Source: CAJQQK01 sp051010015 | GTDB lineage: Bacteria; Pseudomonadota; Alphaproteobacteria; Rhizobiales; Hyphomicrobiaceae | Length of the DNA stretch: 39,189 nt | Assembly (NCBI GenBank): GCA_051010015.1 | Contig: JBPCVZ010000397.1 | Span: forward strand, 1-39,189 | Direction: 5' to 3' | Shown: positions 1 to 9,476 of the stretch, one piece after another | Layout of the letters: the number at the start of each line of letters is the position of its first letter | How positions within the stretch are numbered: position 1 is the stretch's first letter | Program-made: the position numbers and the translations under genes | Notes under the pieces: generated by a model | Told to the model about the DNA's origin: nothing | Databases searched by the model: none | Seen by the model: only the letters and a program-made list of their open reading frames with translations

Positions 1-166
1 TCCTTTTGGCTCACGGCTATTCCCTCGCTTCGCTCGGGGCCTCCGCCATGCACGCGTTAGCGTGCGTTGCACGCTGGGGGCGGCGCCCACTGTGCGATTT
101 GCGTGCTTCGCACGCGGGGCCGGGCCGCGGTCGCGGCCTTTATGTCGAATCCGATTGGATGCGACA
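1..166 (+). repeat. 166-bp multi-hairpin intergenic repeat, copy 1
   Basis: First of three same-length, same-orientation copies (others at 7511-7676 and 30761-30926); by eye it differs from each at about 9-10 positions with no indel. It holds three perfect stem-loops: 50-65 (GCACGC, loop GTTA), 101-115 (GCGTGC, loop TTC) and 123-138 (7-bp stem, loop GT). The right end, GATGCGACA, lies 10 bases from the stop codon of the convergent extensin-like gene. The left end may continue outside the window. Open frames running through it are products of its composition and I do not regard them as genes. Confidence 0.85.
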
Positions 167-176
167 TGCTTCAACT

Positions 177-881
177 TCAACGGCACGTCCAAAGCGAACC
201 ACGATCGAAGTGGAAGTGATCGCGGTGGGCGGCGTTGAAATCCGGACTGAGCGACACGCGGAAATAGCCGCACGCGCCGCTGTGCACGGCGCGCAGGAAG
301 GCGGCCTTCTTGCCCGTGCCGCGCCAATGCTTGAGCACCGAGATGCGCTCTCCGCCGTCGAGGCGGAAGCCGGCAATATCAATGGCGTTGGCCGATGCGT
401 GTTCACTGCGCCGGTCCTGCCAGAACCTGTTGCCGACAATGTTGCGGCACGAGTACGTGCCAAGGTTGGAGATGCCGACGACGCGCTTACCGAAATGGCG
501 CTCGGCTTCCGGCTGCACGACATACTCGACCCATAGCGCAAATGCCGCCGCCACCTGGCAGGTGACCCGGCTTACGCCGATCGACGCGCCGCCTGCCGCC
601 GACATCCTGACGGCGTTCTTCCAGCCGCAGCCGTTCTTGAAGGGCCTGTCCGTGACGGGGCGTGCCTTGATGATGCCCGGGGTCGCAATTGTCTCACGGC
701 ACAAGCGACGGTCGTAGCGCAGTTCGGCGAGTTGCCAGTCAACCACCAATGGCAGCGGGTTGGCGAGATCGAGCCGCGGCAACGGTGTCAGGTGGGCCGG
801 CAGCAGGCCTTGGCGAAAGACCAGGGAGATCGCACCGACAATCAGAACGGTCAGCAGAATTCGGATGATCCAACGGCGCAT
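177..881 (-). CDS. extensin-like C-terminal domain protein, membrane-anchored or secreted
   Basis: Predicted 234 aa. The start at 881 gives MRRWIIRILL, which begins a hydrophobic N-terminal segment (about residues 5-27) that is either a signal anchor or a signal peptide; longer upstream starts only add low-complexity sequence. The rest resembles the extensin-like C-terminal family common in alphaproteobacteria. Visible elements are several cysteines (RLCRE, NGCGW, TYSCRN, SGACGYF), the central HASANAIDIAGF segment, and a C-terminal NAAHRDHFHFD stretch. These His/Asp clusters recall D-Ala-D-Ala metallopeptidase-like folds, so a cell-wall role is plausible but unproven. A G-rich stretch precedes the start. 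It is separated from the upstream TadG-like gene by a terminator at 1029-1055, so it probably has its own promoter. Its 3' end abuts repeat copy 1. Confidence 0.8.
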   Translation of the reverse strand: MRRWIIRILLTVLIVGAISLVFRQGLLPAHLTPLPRLDLANPLPLVVDWQLAELRYDRRLCRETIATPGIIKARPVTDRPFKNGCGWKNAVRMSAAGGASIGVSRVTCQVAAAFALWVEYVVQPEAERHFGKRVVGISNLGTYSCRNIVGNRFWQDRRSEHASANAIDIAGFRLDGGERISVLKHWRGTGKKAAFLRAVHSGACGYFRVSLSPDFNAAHRDHFHFDRGSLWTCR

Positions 882-1028
882 GTCGCCCCCCGCTGGCAGT
901 CGCCCACATCCTGCGCGGCGCCCCGCCAGCCGCGACCGCTCATCTAAACTAGCCGCGTCATGGCACGGACCGCAAGACCGAGCGCCCATGTCGCCATTCC
1001 AGTGATGCTGTAGGCGCGCGCAGTCCAC

Positions 1029-1055
1029 AAAAAAACGGGAGGCCGAAGCCTCCCG
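1029..1055 (-). terminator. Rho-independent terminator of the TadG-like gene
   Basis: Read on the minus strand this is an 8-bp perfect stem CGGGAGGC with a TTCG tetraloop, followed directly by seven T residues. It lies about 30 bases after the stop codon of the TadG-like gene (1086), the expected place for an intrinsic terminator. Confidence 0.93.
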
Positions 1056-1085
1056 CAGGGTCGAGTGCACGATTGGCGCGTCGTG

Positions 1086-2339
1086 CTACTCGGAAATGCG
1101 CAGCGTTGCGATGTCCTGGGCGATCGCCTGGAAGGCCATGCGCAGGGCATCGGCATCTTCTGCTGCATAGAATTTGTTGCTGTCGGAAGCGCAGGCCTGC
1201 AGCGTCGCCGTCGCGTTGGCCCTGTTCAGGCGGAAGCCAACGGTATAGACCCGGATGCCCTCAGCCTTCATGGCAGCACATGTCGATGTCGCGAAGTTCT
1301 GTGACGGCGTCACGTTGGAGCCGCTGTAGTTACCGCCGACCGTGTTGTACTCACCGTCCGTCATCAGGATTGCGACCTTCGATGTCGTGCCTGAGTTGTA
1401 GGCGACCGGTTGGCTGGCGGCGGGCCAGATCGACGCCCACTGCGGCGAGAGCAGATACCACGTGAAGGCGGTGCCGAGGTGACCGGCCGTCGACCCGTTG
1501 GTCCAGTAGCTGTCAACGGTGTTCTTGAGCAGAACCTTGTCCGAGGTCATCGGCAGGACTTGGGCGCTCGAGCAGTTGTTGGCCGACGGCAGGTCCAATC
1601 TGGTCTTGAGGACCGAGGCACCGACGGGAAAGTTGTCGGTGTTCTGGTTGCTGGTGTTAGCACGCTCGTAGACGCAGTTGTTGGGAGCCGCAACGCCGCC
1701 GTTCATGGCGTTCGCGTAGGTACCGGCGTTGACGCCGGCGGCGAACGGCGCGTAGCCGATGCGCACGTTCTGACCGTTCAGCAGGGTTGTGTCGTCGGGG
1801 ATCAGGATGTCGACAAGGTCCTTGGTTGCCTGCTTGAGGGCGACCATCTTGCTGCCGCGCATCGAGCCGGTCACATCCAGCTGCAGTGCCACCTCAATGT
1901 CTTTTTTCTCGTAGATCGCCACACTGCGTCGCGGAAAGGACAACTTCTGAATGCCGGCGAGCTGACCGAGCGTTGTCGGGATTTCAGCCTCGACATCAAG
2001 CTCGACGCTGCTGTTGTTACGGTTGATGGTGACGTTGAAGGTCTGGATCAGCGGCAGGTCCATGCTCGATGACGCAAGGTTTTCGTCGAATATCCTGCGC
2101 ACCACGTTGTTGACCTGCGCATCCGTCATGTTCTGCAGGCGAAGCCCTTTGGCACCGGCAAGAACGGCGGCATCGACGGCGGCACCAACGGTTCCGCCGG
2201 CGCGGATGCCGCGGCTGACATCAATGGCCATGCCAACCACGGTCGCAACCAGAACAAGGGTAAGGGAAAACAGGATCGCGATCGCACCGCGCGTGTCCTG
2301 ACGGAAATCACCAAGAATATTTGGAATGGTCTTGAGCAT
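1086..2339 (-). CDS. TadG-like pilus assembly protein with von Willebrand factor A domain
   Basis: 417 aa. The N-terminus has the Tad/Flp-assembly pattern: a short cytoplasmic part with DTRGAIAILF, then one membrane helix (about residues 18-38) and an ID-SRG segment. From about residue 147 comes a von Willebrand A domain with a metal-site motif beginning at D155 (DVTGSM, a close variant of DxSxS) and a later LMTDGEYNT strand. Proteins of this kind are anchored in the inner membrane and expose the vWA domain to the periplasm. TadG-like members take part in Flp-type pilus assembly, but no other tad genes are next to it here, so a stand-alone surface or envelope role is possible. The gene ends in a strong terminator and is probably monocistronic. 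Confidence 0.88.
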   Translation of the reverse strand: MLKTIPNILGDFRQDTRGAIAILFSLTLVLVATVVGMAIDVSRGIRAGGTVGAAVDAAVLAGAKGLRLQNMTDAQVNNVVRRIFDENLASSSMDLPLIQTFNVTINRNNSSVELDVEAEIPTTLGQLAGIQKLSFPRRSVAIYEKKDIEVALQLDVTGSMRGSKMVALKQATKDLVDILIPDDTTLLNGQNVRIGYAPFAAGVNAGTYANAMNGGVAAPNNCVYERANTSNQNTDNFPVGASVLKTRLDLPSANNCSSAQVLPMTSDKVLLKNTVDSYWTNGSTAGHLGTAFTWYLLSPQWASIWPAASQPVAYNSGTTSKVAILMTDGEYNTVGGNYSGSNVTPSQNFATSTCAAMKAEGIRVYTVGFRLNRANATATLQACASDSNKFYAAEDADALRMAFQAIAQDIATLRISE

Positions 2340-2545
2340 CGTGCTTTTCCTTGTGCGCCAACAGGTATGGCGATGAGAAAAGCAAGTCGGATGCCGAAAC
2401 CGGTGCGACGACGGATTAACGCGACGTGCAAGACAAATACTGGTTAAGGCTTAATGAACGCGCGCACCATTGTCGGCCACGCACACCGACCCTGCAATCG
2501 GGAAAAAATCTTAAGGAATTGATTTATCGGAGAAATCGGATTTCA

Positions 2546-2785
2546 TTAGAAATCAGACGCGATTCCACCCTTTTCCCAGTCGCCGTAGCGGACCGGGTCC
2601 GGGCCCGACGCACCACCGATCTCTTTTGGCGCATTGGCCGCCTTCTCGGCCGCGGCGGCACGGCGCTCTTCGGCCTCCGCCAGAGCGCGCTTGGCGGCAG
2701 CCGACAGCACGCGCGGCGCGGCCTGCGCATCGCGGCCGGCATCCGGTTCGGCCCCTGCACTGGCGGGTGTCTCACTTTCAGACAT
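2546..2785 (-). CDS. SdhAF4-family (DUF1674) succinate dehydrogenase assembly factor
   Basis: 79 aa. The start at 2785 (MSESETPAS) leaves a disordered Ala/Glu-rich N-terminal half and the diagnostic C-terminal motif GPDPVRYGDWEKGGIASDF. This is the conserved tail of the DUF1674/SdhAF4 family, small proteins that assist flavinylation or assembly of the succinate dehydrogenase flavoprotein. The longer open frame upstream of this start has no family similarity and would run into the htpX promoter region. The gene is transcribed away from htpX; the 214 bases between their starts must hold both promoters. I recall this divergent pairing with htpX and rsmB as common in rhizobial genomes. Confidence 0.85.
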   Translation of the reverse strand: MSESETPASAGAEPDAGRDAQAAPRVLSAAAKRALAEAEERRAAAAEKAANAPKEIGGASGPDPVRYGDWEKGGIASDF

Positions 2786-2999
2786 CGTGCGCCGATCTCC
2801 CTGCGTTGCTGCGCAACGAAGCGCGCCACGAGCATTTTTACACGACATACCTGGACGTTGGCGCGTTCCGACATGATATAGTGACGAGGGTGGCTCATGC
2901 CAACCAGCACCATCGAACCTGCGCCATCGGCTTGCAGGCGCCCGGACGGGGCCGGCAACGGGCCTGCCCTTTAACCGACACATCGCAACGGACCACAAC

Positions 3000-3998
3000 A
3001 TGTCGTTTAGTATGCTGAAGACCGGCGTCCTGCTCGCCTTCATGACCGTCATCATGGTCGCGATGGGCGCGTTCATCGGCGGCCAGACCGGCATGGTCAT
3101 CGCCTTCGTCATCGCGCTGGCGACAAACGCGTTCAGCTACTGGAACGCGCACACAATCGTATTGCGCATGCATGGCGCACAACAGGTCGACGAGCGCTCG
3201 GCGCCCGATCTCCATCGCATGGTCGGCCAGCTGGCGGCGCGGGCCGATCTGCCGATGCCGGATGTCTACATCATGCACTCAAGCCAACCGAACGCGTTTG
3301 CCACCGGGCGCAATCCCTCGAACGCGGCGGTGTGCGCCTCGACCGGCCTGCTCGACGCCTTGAACCGCAACGAGGTGGCCGCGGTGATGGCGCACGAGCT
3401 GGCGCACATCAAGAACCGCGACACGCTGATCATGACGGTTTCCGCGACGATCGCCGGCGCCATATCGATGATGGCGACGATGCTGCAGTATTCGATGATG
3501 TTCGGGCGCAGCCGCAATGGACCGGGCGGCATCCTCGGCACCCTGGCGGCGGCCTTGCTGGCGCCGATGGCGGCGATGCTGATCCAGATGGCGATCTCGC
3601 GCTCCCGCGAATACCACGCCGATCGAATTGGCGCCGAGATTTGCGGCAATCCGGCGTGGCTGGCCTCCGCATTGCAGCGCATCCAGTCGGCGGCCCGCAA
3701 CGTGCACATGGAATCGGCGGAGCGCGCGCCGGCAACCGCGCACCTGTTCATCATCAATCCGCTGTTCGGCGGCACCTTCGACAACCTCTTCTCAACCCAC
3801 CCGAACACCGATAACCGTATTGCGGCACTGCGCGAACTCGCCGAGGAGATGGGCACCGGCGGCTTCGAGGTGGCCCATGAACGATCGCCTTCGAGCGTCA
3901 ATGATGATGTAGAGGCGCAGCCGTCACGCGGCGGTTTTCTCGGGGGCGGCAACCGCATCCCACAACGCAAACAACAACGGCGCGGACCGTGGGGCTGA
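3000..3998 (+). CDS. htpX: HtpX-type M48 zinc metalloprotease, inner membrane
   Basis: 332 aa, slightly longer than the usual 280-320. HtpX degrades misfolded membrane proteins at the inner membrane, with its active site facing the cytoplasm. Two N-terminal helices (about residues 6-28 and 30-48) are followed by the zinc motif HELAH at residues 132-136, two more hydrophobic segments (about 148-170 and 180-200), and a SREYHADRIGAE segment that supplies the third zinc ligand. An ELIxxHP-like end (LFSTHPNTDNRIAALREL) matches the family's C-terminal core. The last 50 or so residues, rich in Arg, Gln and Gly, are an extension. rsmB follows after only three bases, so the two are likely co-transcribed. 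Confidence 0.95.
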   Translation: MSFSMLKTGVLLAFMTVIMVAMGAFIGGQTGMVIAFVIALATNAFSYWNAHTIVLRMHGAQQVDERSAPDLHRMVGQLAARADLPMPDVYIMHSSQPNAFATGRNPSNAAVCASTGLLDALNRNEVAAVMAHELAHIKNRDTLIMTVSATIAGAISMMATMLQYSMMFGRSRNGPGGILGTLAAALLAPMAAMLIQMAISRSREYHADRIGAEICGNPAWLASALQRIQSAARNVHMESAERAPATAHLFIINPLFGGTFDNLFSTHPNTDNRIAALRELAEEMGTGGFEVAHERSPSSVNDDVEAQPSRGGFLGGGNRIPQRKQQRRGPWG

Positions 3999-4001
3999 CC
4001 T

Positions 4002-5591
4002 TTGAAAGATAAACAACCACCACGCTACGGCCGCAGCGCCGAGCCGACGCTCGGCGCACGGCGCCCGAATCGCGACGGGCCCGGCAGGAAGCCCGGCTCG
4101 ACGTCAGGAGCAAAGCCCGGGTCGAAGCCTCGCTCAAAACCGGCTTGGAATTCGGACAAGAAGACCGGTACACCAAACCGCAAGACGAACGCCGGTCAGC
4201 GCGACCGATCGCACGGGCGTGATCGCGGTGCCGATCAACGCGGCGGCAGCAGCGCCGGCAAGGCGACCGCCGGATTGCAGTCGCGCTATCTGGCGCTGAC
4301 CATCATCGAGCGCGTGCTGCGCGATCAAACAAGTCTCGACATGGCGATCCCCGACGCGCTCGCCGATGAGCGCTTCGCCGCACTCGAACCACGCGACAAG
4401 GCCTTCGCGCGCCTGCTCGCGATGACGGTTCTGCGTCATCACGCCAGCCTGCAGGCGGTCGTCGACACGTTTCTGCAAAAGCCGCTGGCAGCCAATGCGC
4501 AGCGTATGCGCATCATCCTGCTGGCCGGCGCAGCTGAACTGATCCAGCTTGGCATTGCGCCGCACGCAACGATCTCGACGGCCGTCGAGCTGACGCGCCT
4601 GAGCCAGCGGACACAACATTTCGACAAGCTCGCCAACGCCGTCCTGCGCCGCGTCTCCGAGCGCGGCGGCGAGATCTTCAAGGAAAAGGATACGGCTGCC
4701 GGCAACATACCTGAATGGATGATGGAGGGCTGGCGCGCGGCCTATGGCGACGACGTCGCTGCACGGATCGCGGAGGCGTCCCTGCAGGAGGCGCCGCTGG
4801 ACCTTACCGCAAAGGACAGCCCGATCGACTGGGCATCCCGGCTCGAGGCCATCGTGCTTCCGACCGGCACGTTGCGCCGCGCCGCCGGCGGCCGCATCGA
4901 AGAGCTGGACGGCTACGACGAGGGCGGTTGGTGGGTACAGGATGCGGCGGCAGCGCTGCCTGCCAAGCTGCTTGGGGTGACGCCCGGCATGCGCGTGCTT
5001 GACCTGTGCGCTGCGCCGGGCGGCAAGACGGCGCAACTTTGTGCCGCCGGCGCAGAGGTTACCGCCGTCGACGTCTCGCTGACACGAATCAAGCGGTTAA
5101 AGGACAATCTCGATCGGCTTGGCTTTCATGCCAGCACGATCGCGGCCGATGCCGCAATCTGGCGCGATGTCGAGCCGTTCGCTGCCGTGCTCATCGATGC
5201 GCCGTGCACGGCAACAGGCACGATCCGGCGCCATCCGGACATCCTGCACTTGAAGCGCGCCGGTGATATCGAACGCCTTGCCGACATCCAACGGCGGCTC
5301 TTGCGGAATGCAGCGAGCCTGGTCGCGGTTGGCGGCACGCTGGTCTATTGCACCTGCTCGCTCGAGCCTGCCGAAGGCGAGGAACGCATCGCACAATTCC
5401 TCGAGGATCCCGGCTCGACACGCCTGCGATTTGCGCGCCAGCCGATTGCGGCGCCGGAAATCGGCGGTCAGGCGACGTGGCTCACCCCGGCCGGCGATCT
5501 GCGAACGATGCCCTTCCACATGTCGGCTGAACAGCCGGCCCTGGCCGGCATCGATGGATTCTACGCAGCGCGGCTCAAGCGCCTGGCCTGA
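4002..5591 (+). CDS. rsmB: 16S rRNA m5C967 methyltransferase RsmB
   Basis: 529 aa from a TTG start three bases after htpX; no ATG lies before the NusB-like domain, so a non-ATG start is needed. A basic, disordered N-terminus (about 85 residues) precedes a NusB-like RNA-binding domain (about 88-225). The SAM-dependent methyltransferase domain follows, with motif I VLDLCAAPGGKT (near 333), the DAPC motif with Cys402, and the TCS motif with Cys452. These two cysteines are the catalytic pair of RNA m5C methyltransferases. The enzyme methylates a cytosine of 16S rRNA in the cytoplasm. The exact start is uncertain because the N-terminal extension is poorly conserved in the family. Confidence 0.93.
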   Translation: MKDKQPPRYGRSAEPTLGARRPNRDGPGRKPGSTSGAKPGSKPRSKPAWNSDKKTGTPNRKTNAGQRDRSHGRDRGADQRGGSSAGKATAGLQSRYLALTIIERVLRDQTSLDMAIPDALADERFAALEPRDKAFARLLAMTVLRHHASLQAVVDTFLQKPLAANAQRMRIILLAGAAELIQLGIAPHATISTAVELTRLSQRTQHFDKLANAVLRRVSERGGEIFKEKDTAAGNIPEWMMEGWRAAYGDDVAARIAEASLQEAPLDLTAKDSPIDWASRLEAIVLPTGTLRRAAGGRIEELDGYDEGGWWVQDAAAALPAKLLGVTPGMRVLDLCAAPGGKTAQLCAAGAEVTAVDVSLTRIKRLKDNLDRLGFHASTIAADAAIWRDVEPFAAVLIDAPCTATGTIRRHPDILHLKRAGDIERLADIQRRLLRNAASLVAVGGTLVYCTCSLEPAEGEERIAQFLEDPGSTRLRFARQPIAAPEIGGQATWLTPAGDLRTMPFHMSAEQPALAGIDGFYAARLKRLA

Positions 5592-5773
5592 GGTTGTGCG
5601 GCACGGTCATTCGTGCCTCAATGCACCAACGGGCATTTTTGAAACTTCATCGTCATCAATTGGCCGTATTCGCGCCATGGGGCCCCGATTGAATGACGCC
5701 CCTATCGAATTGTAAGAACCGCGAGGCTGCACGAATCGCAATATGCTGACGCGCTCAGCCCTGGATTTTTTCA

Positions 5774-7477
5774 ATGCCACCAACATTGACGCTGACAGAA
5801 CGGTCCCGTCTCGCGCGCATCGCGGTCAATCGTACGCGCCGCTCGCTGGTGGCGCGCGCGCTGCGATCCCCGGTGATCAAGTGGCGTTACGGCGCACCGA
5901 CCGCTGAAGAGCTGCTGATCGTGCCGCAGGAGTTGCGCACGGCCGATCCGAGCTTTGCCGAAGAACTCGCGCAGGGCCAGCTCGGCCTCGGCGGCGCGGT
6001 TGCCTCAATCGGCGACGGTTCGATGTTCGATGTCATCGCGCCAAGTGAGATTTGGTCGCGCTCACTGCACGGTTTTGGCTGGCTGCGCAATCTCAGCGCC
6101 GCCGGCAGCGATGATGATCGCGAGATGGCACTCGAGGCGATTCTGACGTGGATCGATCGCTACCCGCCGCGCAGTGGCGGCATTCCCTGGCAACCCGACG
6201 TGGTTGGCCGGCGCATCCAGTCGTGGCTGGCCAACGTGCCGTTTGTTTTCGAAGGCATTGACAGCCAGACCTATGACCGCATAGCCGACAGCCTTGGCCT
6301 GCAGCTCGTGCAGTTGGCCACGCGCTGGCGCGATGCACCGGACGGATACCCGAGATTGGAAGCACTGATCGGGCTGCTCGTCGGCTCGATGTGCATTGCC
6401 GGGCGCGACAACAACGTGTTCGAGTTCGAGCATGCGCTGGCGAACGAAGTTCAAACCCAAGTGCTCGAGGACGGCGGCCACATCAGCCGCAACGCAGTGA
6501 TTGCCATCGAACTGCTGCTGGATCTGCTGCCGTTGCAGACCTGCTTTGCTGCGCGCGAAAGAAAATTCCACCCGGCGCTGGCTGCCGCCGTGGCCCGCAT
6601 GCTCAAGTTCCTGCGGTACATACGCCTCGGTGATGGCAGCCTGACGCGGTTCAATGGCATGGGCGCGACACCGTTCGACAGCCTTGCGACGCTGCTTGCC
6701 TACGACCCGGCGCCCGAATCCAATCTCGCCGGCGCGCCGAAATCCGGATACGCACGCCTCGAAGCGGGCAACATGGTGCTGATCGCCGACGTCGGCACGC
6801 CTCCCGCGCTCGAGTACGCCGGCGCCGCCTGCGCCGGCGCCTTGTCGTTCGAATTGAGCATTGGCGATCAGGCGGTGTTCGTGAACGCCGGTTCGCCGGG
6901 GCCGGCCGATCAGGATTGGCTGGCAACCTCGCGTTCGACGGCGAGCCACAATACGTTGTGCCTCAACACGACATCCTCCTCCAAGCTTTTGCGCAACAAG
7001 TTGCTCAACCGGCTGGTTCGCGCCTCGCCGATCCGGTATCCGAACAAGGTCACGTCCGAACTCAACAAACAGCGCGACGGCAGCCTGCTCAAATGCAGCC
7101 ACGACGGGTATGTGCGCAAGTTCTCACTGACCCATAAGCGCGAGCTGTTCATCGAGCGAAACGGCATGCGGCTGAGCGGCGAGGACATCATCGGCGCCGG
7201 CACGGGCAGTGTGCGCTTCGCGCGTGACCTTCCCTATGCGATCCACTTCCATCTCGACAGCGATGTCCTTTGCCGTCACGACGATGATCCAGCCATCGCG
7301 ATACTGGAATTGCGCGACGGCACGGTGTGGCATTTCACGGTGCACGGCACGACGATGTCGATCGAGGACAGCATCAATTTCGCCGATCTCGCAGGGCCGA
7401 CGCGCTCCTGGCAGATTGTGCTGCGCGGCGCATCGTTCGGCGAAACCCGCGTCAATTGGGCGCTCGAACGGGCCTAA
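5774..7477 (+). CDS. heparinase II/III family protein
   Basis: 567 aa. The N-terminal two-thirds is a helical region of the alginate-lyase/heparinase toroid type, with an EEGGHxSRN-like segment (EDGGHISRN) typical of the rhizobial heparinase II/III proteins. The C-terminal part is beta-rich with an ASHNTLCLN segment. No signal peptide is obvious, so despite the family name an extracellular polysaccharide lyase role is not assured. Its place between rsmB and purH matches an order I recall from many Hyphomicrobiales, which suggests a conserved but uncharacterised role, perhaps in envelope glycan turnover. The start ATG at 5774 lies just after a T-run with no good ribosome binding site. The stop is followed by repeat copy 2. 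Confidence 0.88.
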   Translation: MPPTLTLTERSRLARIAVNRTRRSLVARALRSPVIKWRYGAPTAEELLIVPQELRTADPSFAEELAQGQLGLGGAVASIGDGSMFDVIAPSEIWSRSLHGFGWLRNLSAAGSDDDREMALEAILTWIDRYPPRSGGIPWQPDVVGRRIQSWLANVPFVFEGIDSQTYDRIADSLGLQLVQLATRWRDAPDGYPRLEALIGLLVGSMCIAGRDNNVFEFEHALANEVQTQVLEDGGHISRNAVIAIELLLDLLPLQTCFAARERKFHPALAAAVARMLKFLRYIRLGDGSLTRFNGMGATPFDSLATLLAYDPAPESNLAGAPKSGYARLEAGNMVLIADVGTPPALEYAGAACAGALSFELSIGDQAVFVNAGSPGPADQDWLATSRSTASHNTLCLNTTSSSKLLRNKLLNRLVRASPIRYPNKVTSELNKQRDGSLLKCSHDGYVRKFSLTHKRELFIERNGMRLSGEDIIGAGTGSVRFARDLPYAIHFHLDSDVLCRHDDDPAIAILELRDGTVWHFTVHGTTMSIEDSINFADLAGPTRSWQIVLRGASFGETRVNWALERA

Positions 7478-7816
7478 AGCATATCGCATAAAATGTTCGC
7501 CGCTTTAGCCTCCCTTGGGCTCACGGCTATTCCCTCGCTTCGCTCGGGGCCTCCGTCGTGCACGCGTTAGCGTGCGTTGCACGCTGTGGGCGGCGCCCAC
7601 TGTGCGATTTGCGTGCTTCGCACGCGGCGCCGGGCCGCGGTCGCGGCCTTGATGTTGAATCCGATGGGATGCGACAGACTTGAGAGACTGCTCTTAGTAA
7701 TCCAAAGGTTCAGTTCAATTATTCAGCGAATTCATCTAAAGCAGGCGTCGAGCAGATGATTCCGGAGCCGCTTGTGCGAGCGCAGGGCGGACCAAGAGCG
7801 GAGCCCAGCGCCAGCC
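7478..7816 (+). other. intergenic region between heparinase gene and purH
   Basis: 339 bases. It contains a 7-bp inverted repeat around the preceding stop codon (CTAAAGC at 7474-7480, GCTTTAG at 7502-7508), then repeat copy 2 (7511-7676), then about 140 bases of purH leader that are less GC-rich at first. I could not recognise a promoter or a ZTP-type riboswitch in the leader. Confidence 0.5.
7511..7676 (+). repeat. 166-bp multi-hairpin intergenic repeat, copy 2
   Basis: Same length and orientation as copies 1 and 3. The three perfect stem-loops seen in copy 1 are kept, and the fourth, GTGGGC-GGC-GCCCAC, is longer here than in the other copies. It begins 33 bases after the stop of the heparinase gene. 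Confidence 0.88.
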
Positions 7817-9406
7817 ATGCCAGAAAACATCAAAATCGAACGCGCCCTGATTTCGGTCTCCAACAAATCCGGGCTGACCGATTTCGCGACCGATCTCCAC
7901 GAACGCGGAATCGAAATCCTGTCGACCGGCGGTACCGCGAAAGCGTTGCAGGATGCCGGCATTCCCGTTATCGATGTAAGCACACACACCGGCTTTCCGG
8001 AAATGATGGGCGGCCGCCTCAAAACGCTGCACCCGAAAATCCACGGCGGACTGCTCGCGGTTCGCGAAAACGCCGACCATCAGGCGGCAGCAGAAACCCA
8101 CGACATCCCGCCGATCGACCTGCTGGTCGTCAACCTCTACCCGTTCGAGCAGACGGTGGCGCGCGGCGGCAGCTTTGACGAATGCATCGAAAACATCGAC
8201 ATCGGCGGCCCGGCAATGATCCGCGCGGCGGCCAAGAACCACGCGGCAGTCACCGTCGTTGTCGAAACCGATGACTATGACGCGGTGATCGCCGATATGC
8301 AGCAGTACGCGGGCGCGATCTCCGCCGACCTGCGCCGCAGTCTTGCAGCCAAGGCCTATGCGCGCACGTCACACTACGACGCAGCGATTTCCAATTGGTT
8401 TGCCGGCGAACTCGGCGACGAAGCGCCGGCCTACCGCGCCTTCGCCGGCAAAATCGGTCAATCGTTGCGCTATGGCGAGAATCCGCACCAGACGGCGGCG
8501 TTCTACCGGACCGGTGACGGCCGCCCCGGCATCGCCGGCGCCGCGCAGTTGCAGGGCAAGGAACTGTCCTACAACAACCTCAACGATACGGATGCGGCCC
8601 TCGAGCTGATCTGCGAGTTCGATCCGGCAGCGGGGCCGGCGGTGGCGATCATCAAGCACGCCAATCCCTGCGGTGTCGCCCGCGGCGCAACACTTGCCGA
8701 AGCCTACCAGATGGCGTTGCGTTGCGATCCGGTCAGCGCGTTCGGCGGCATTATCGCCCTCAACGGGCGGATCGATGCCGAGGCCGCCGAGGAGATCACC
8801 AAGATCTTCACCGAGGTCGTTGTGGCTCCGGGCGTCACCGACGATGCCGAGCGCATTTTCGCGGCAAAGAAGAACCTGCGCCTGCTCGTCACATCGGAAC
8901 TTGCCGATCCGCGACAGCCGGGAACCATTGTCAAGTCCGTGGCCGGCGGCGTGCTCGTGCAATCGCGCGACAATGCCGTGATCGATGATCTCGACCTCAA
9001 CGTCGTCACCGAACGCGCGCCGAGCGACCAGGAACTTGCCGATCTGAAGTTTGCGTTCATGGTTGCCAAGCACGTCAAGTCGAACGCGATCGTCTATGCA
9101 CGTGAAGGCGCAACGGTCGGGATCGGAGCCGGCCAGATGAGCCGCCTCGATTCATCGCGCATCGCGGCGCGCAAGGCACTCGATGCGGCCGAGGCGGCGG
9201 GCCTCGACGCTTCACTTGCGATCGGTTCGGTGGTGGCATCGGACGCCTTCTTTCCGTTTGCCGACGGGCTGTTGGCCGCCGCTGAAGCCGGTGCGACGGC
9301 GGTGATCCAGCCGGGCGGTTCGATGCGCGACGATGAAGTCATCGCGGCGGCCAACGACAAAGGCCTCGCCATGGTGCTGACCGGAACGCGCCATTTCCGG
9401 CATTGA
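7817..9406 (+). CDS. purH: bifunctional AICAR transformylase / IMP cyclohydrolase PurH
   Basis: 529 aa, the normal length. PurH performs the last two steps of IMP synthesis in the cytoplasm. The N-terminal MGS-like cyclohydrolase domain starts with ALISVSNKSGL and contains LSTGGTAKAL and MMGGRLKTLHPKIHGG. The C-terminal transformylase domain has the LRYGENPHQTAAFY motif, the catalytic IKHANPCGVA (Lys-His) segment and, near the end, DAFFPFADGL with IQPGGSMRD. The ATG at 7817 is chosen because MPENIKIERALISVSNKSG fits the family N-terminus; an upstream in-frame ATG at 7772 would add 15 unrelated residues. Preceded by repeat copy 2, so it may be separated from the rsmB operon. Confidence 0.97.
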   Translation: MPENIKIERALISVSNKSGLTDFATDLHERGIEILSTGGTAKALQDAGIPVIDVSTHTGFPEMMGGRLKTLHPKIHGGLLAVRENADHQAAAETHDIPPIDLLVVNLYPFEQTVARGGSFDECIENIDIGGPAMIRAAAKNHAAVTVVVETDDYDAVIADMQQYAGAISADLRRSLAAKAYARTSHYDAAISNWFAGELGDEAPAYRAFAGKIGQSLRYGENPHQTAAFYRTGDGRPGIAGAAQLQGKELSYNNLNDTDAALELICEFDPAAGPAVAIIKHANPCGVARGATLAEAYQMALRCDPVSAFGGIIALNGRIDAEAAEEITKIFTEVVVAPGVTDDAERIFAAKKNLRLLVTSELADPRQPGTIVKSVAGGVLVQSRDNAVIDDLDLNVVTERAPSDQELADLKFAFMVAKHVKSNAIVYAREGATVGIGAGQMSRLDSSRIAARKALDAAEAAGLDASLAIGSVVASDAFFPFADGLLAAAEAGATAVIQPGGSMRDDEVIAAANDKGLAMVLTGTRHFRH

Positions 9407-9476
9407 AGCAACCACACGATCGCACCGCTCATCGTGCAATCTCCAGGCTGATGCAGACGTTTCAGAAAGGTCGATC

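Noticed and set aside
6..536. Open frame of 176 codons running through repeat copy 1 and antisense to the extensin-like gene
   Set aside because: The N-terminal part is the translated repeat, also seen after the other copies, and the rest is antisense to a recognisable gene.
5600..5640. Stem-loop GGCACG-GTCATT-CGTGCC after rsmB as a terminator
   Set aside because: The T-run is 19 bases beyond the stem, too far for a normal intrinsic terminator.
7677..7816. Possible ZTP (pfl) riboswitch in the purH leader
   Set aside because: ZTP riboswitches often precede purH, and the leader has GC-rich segments such as GGAGCCGC, but I could not find the paired core and pseudoknot in the right order.
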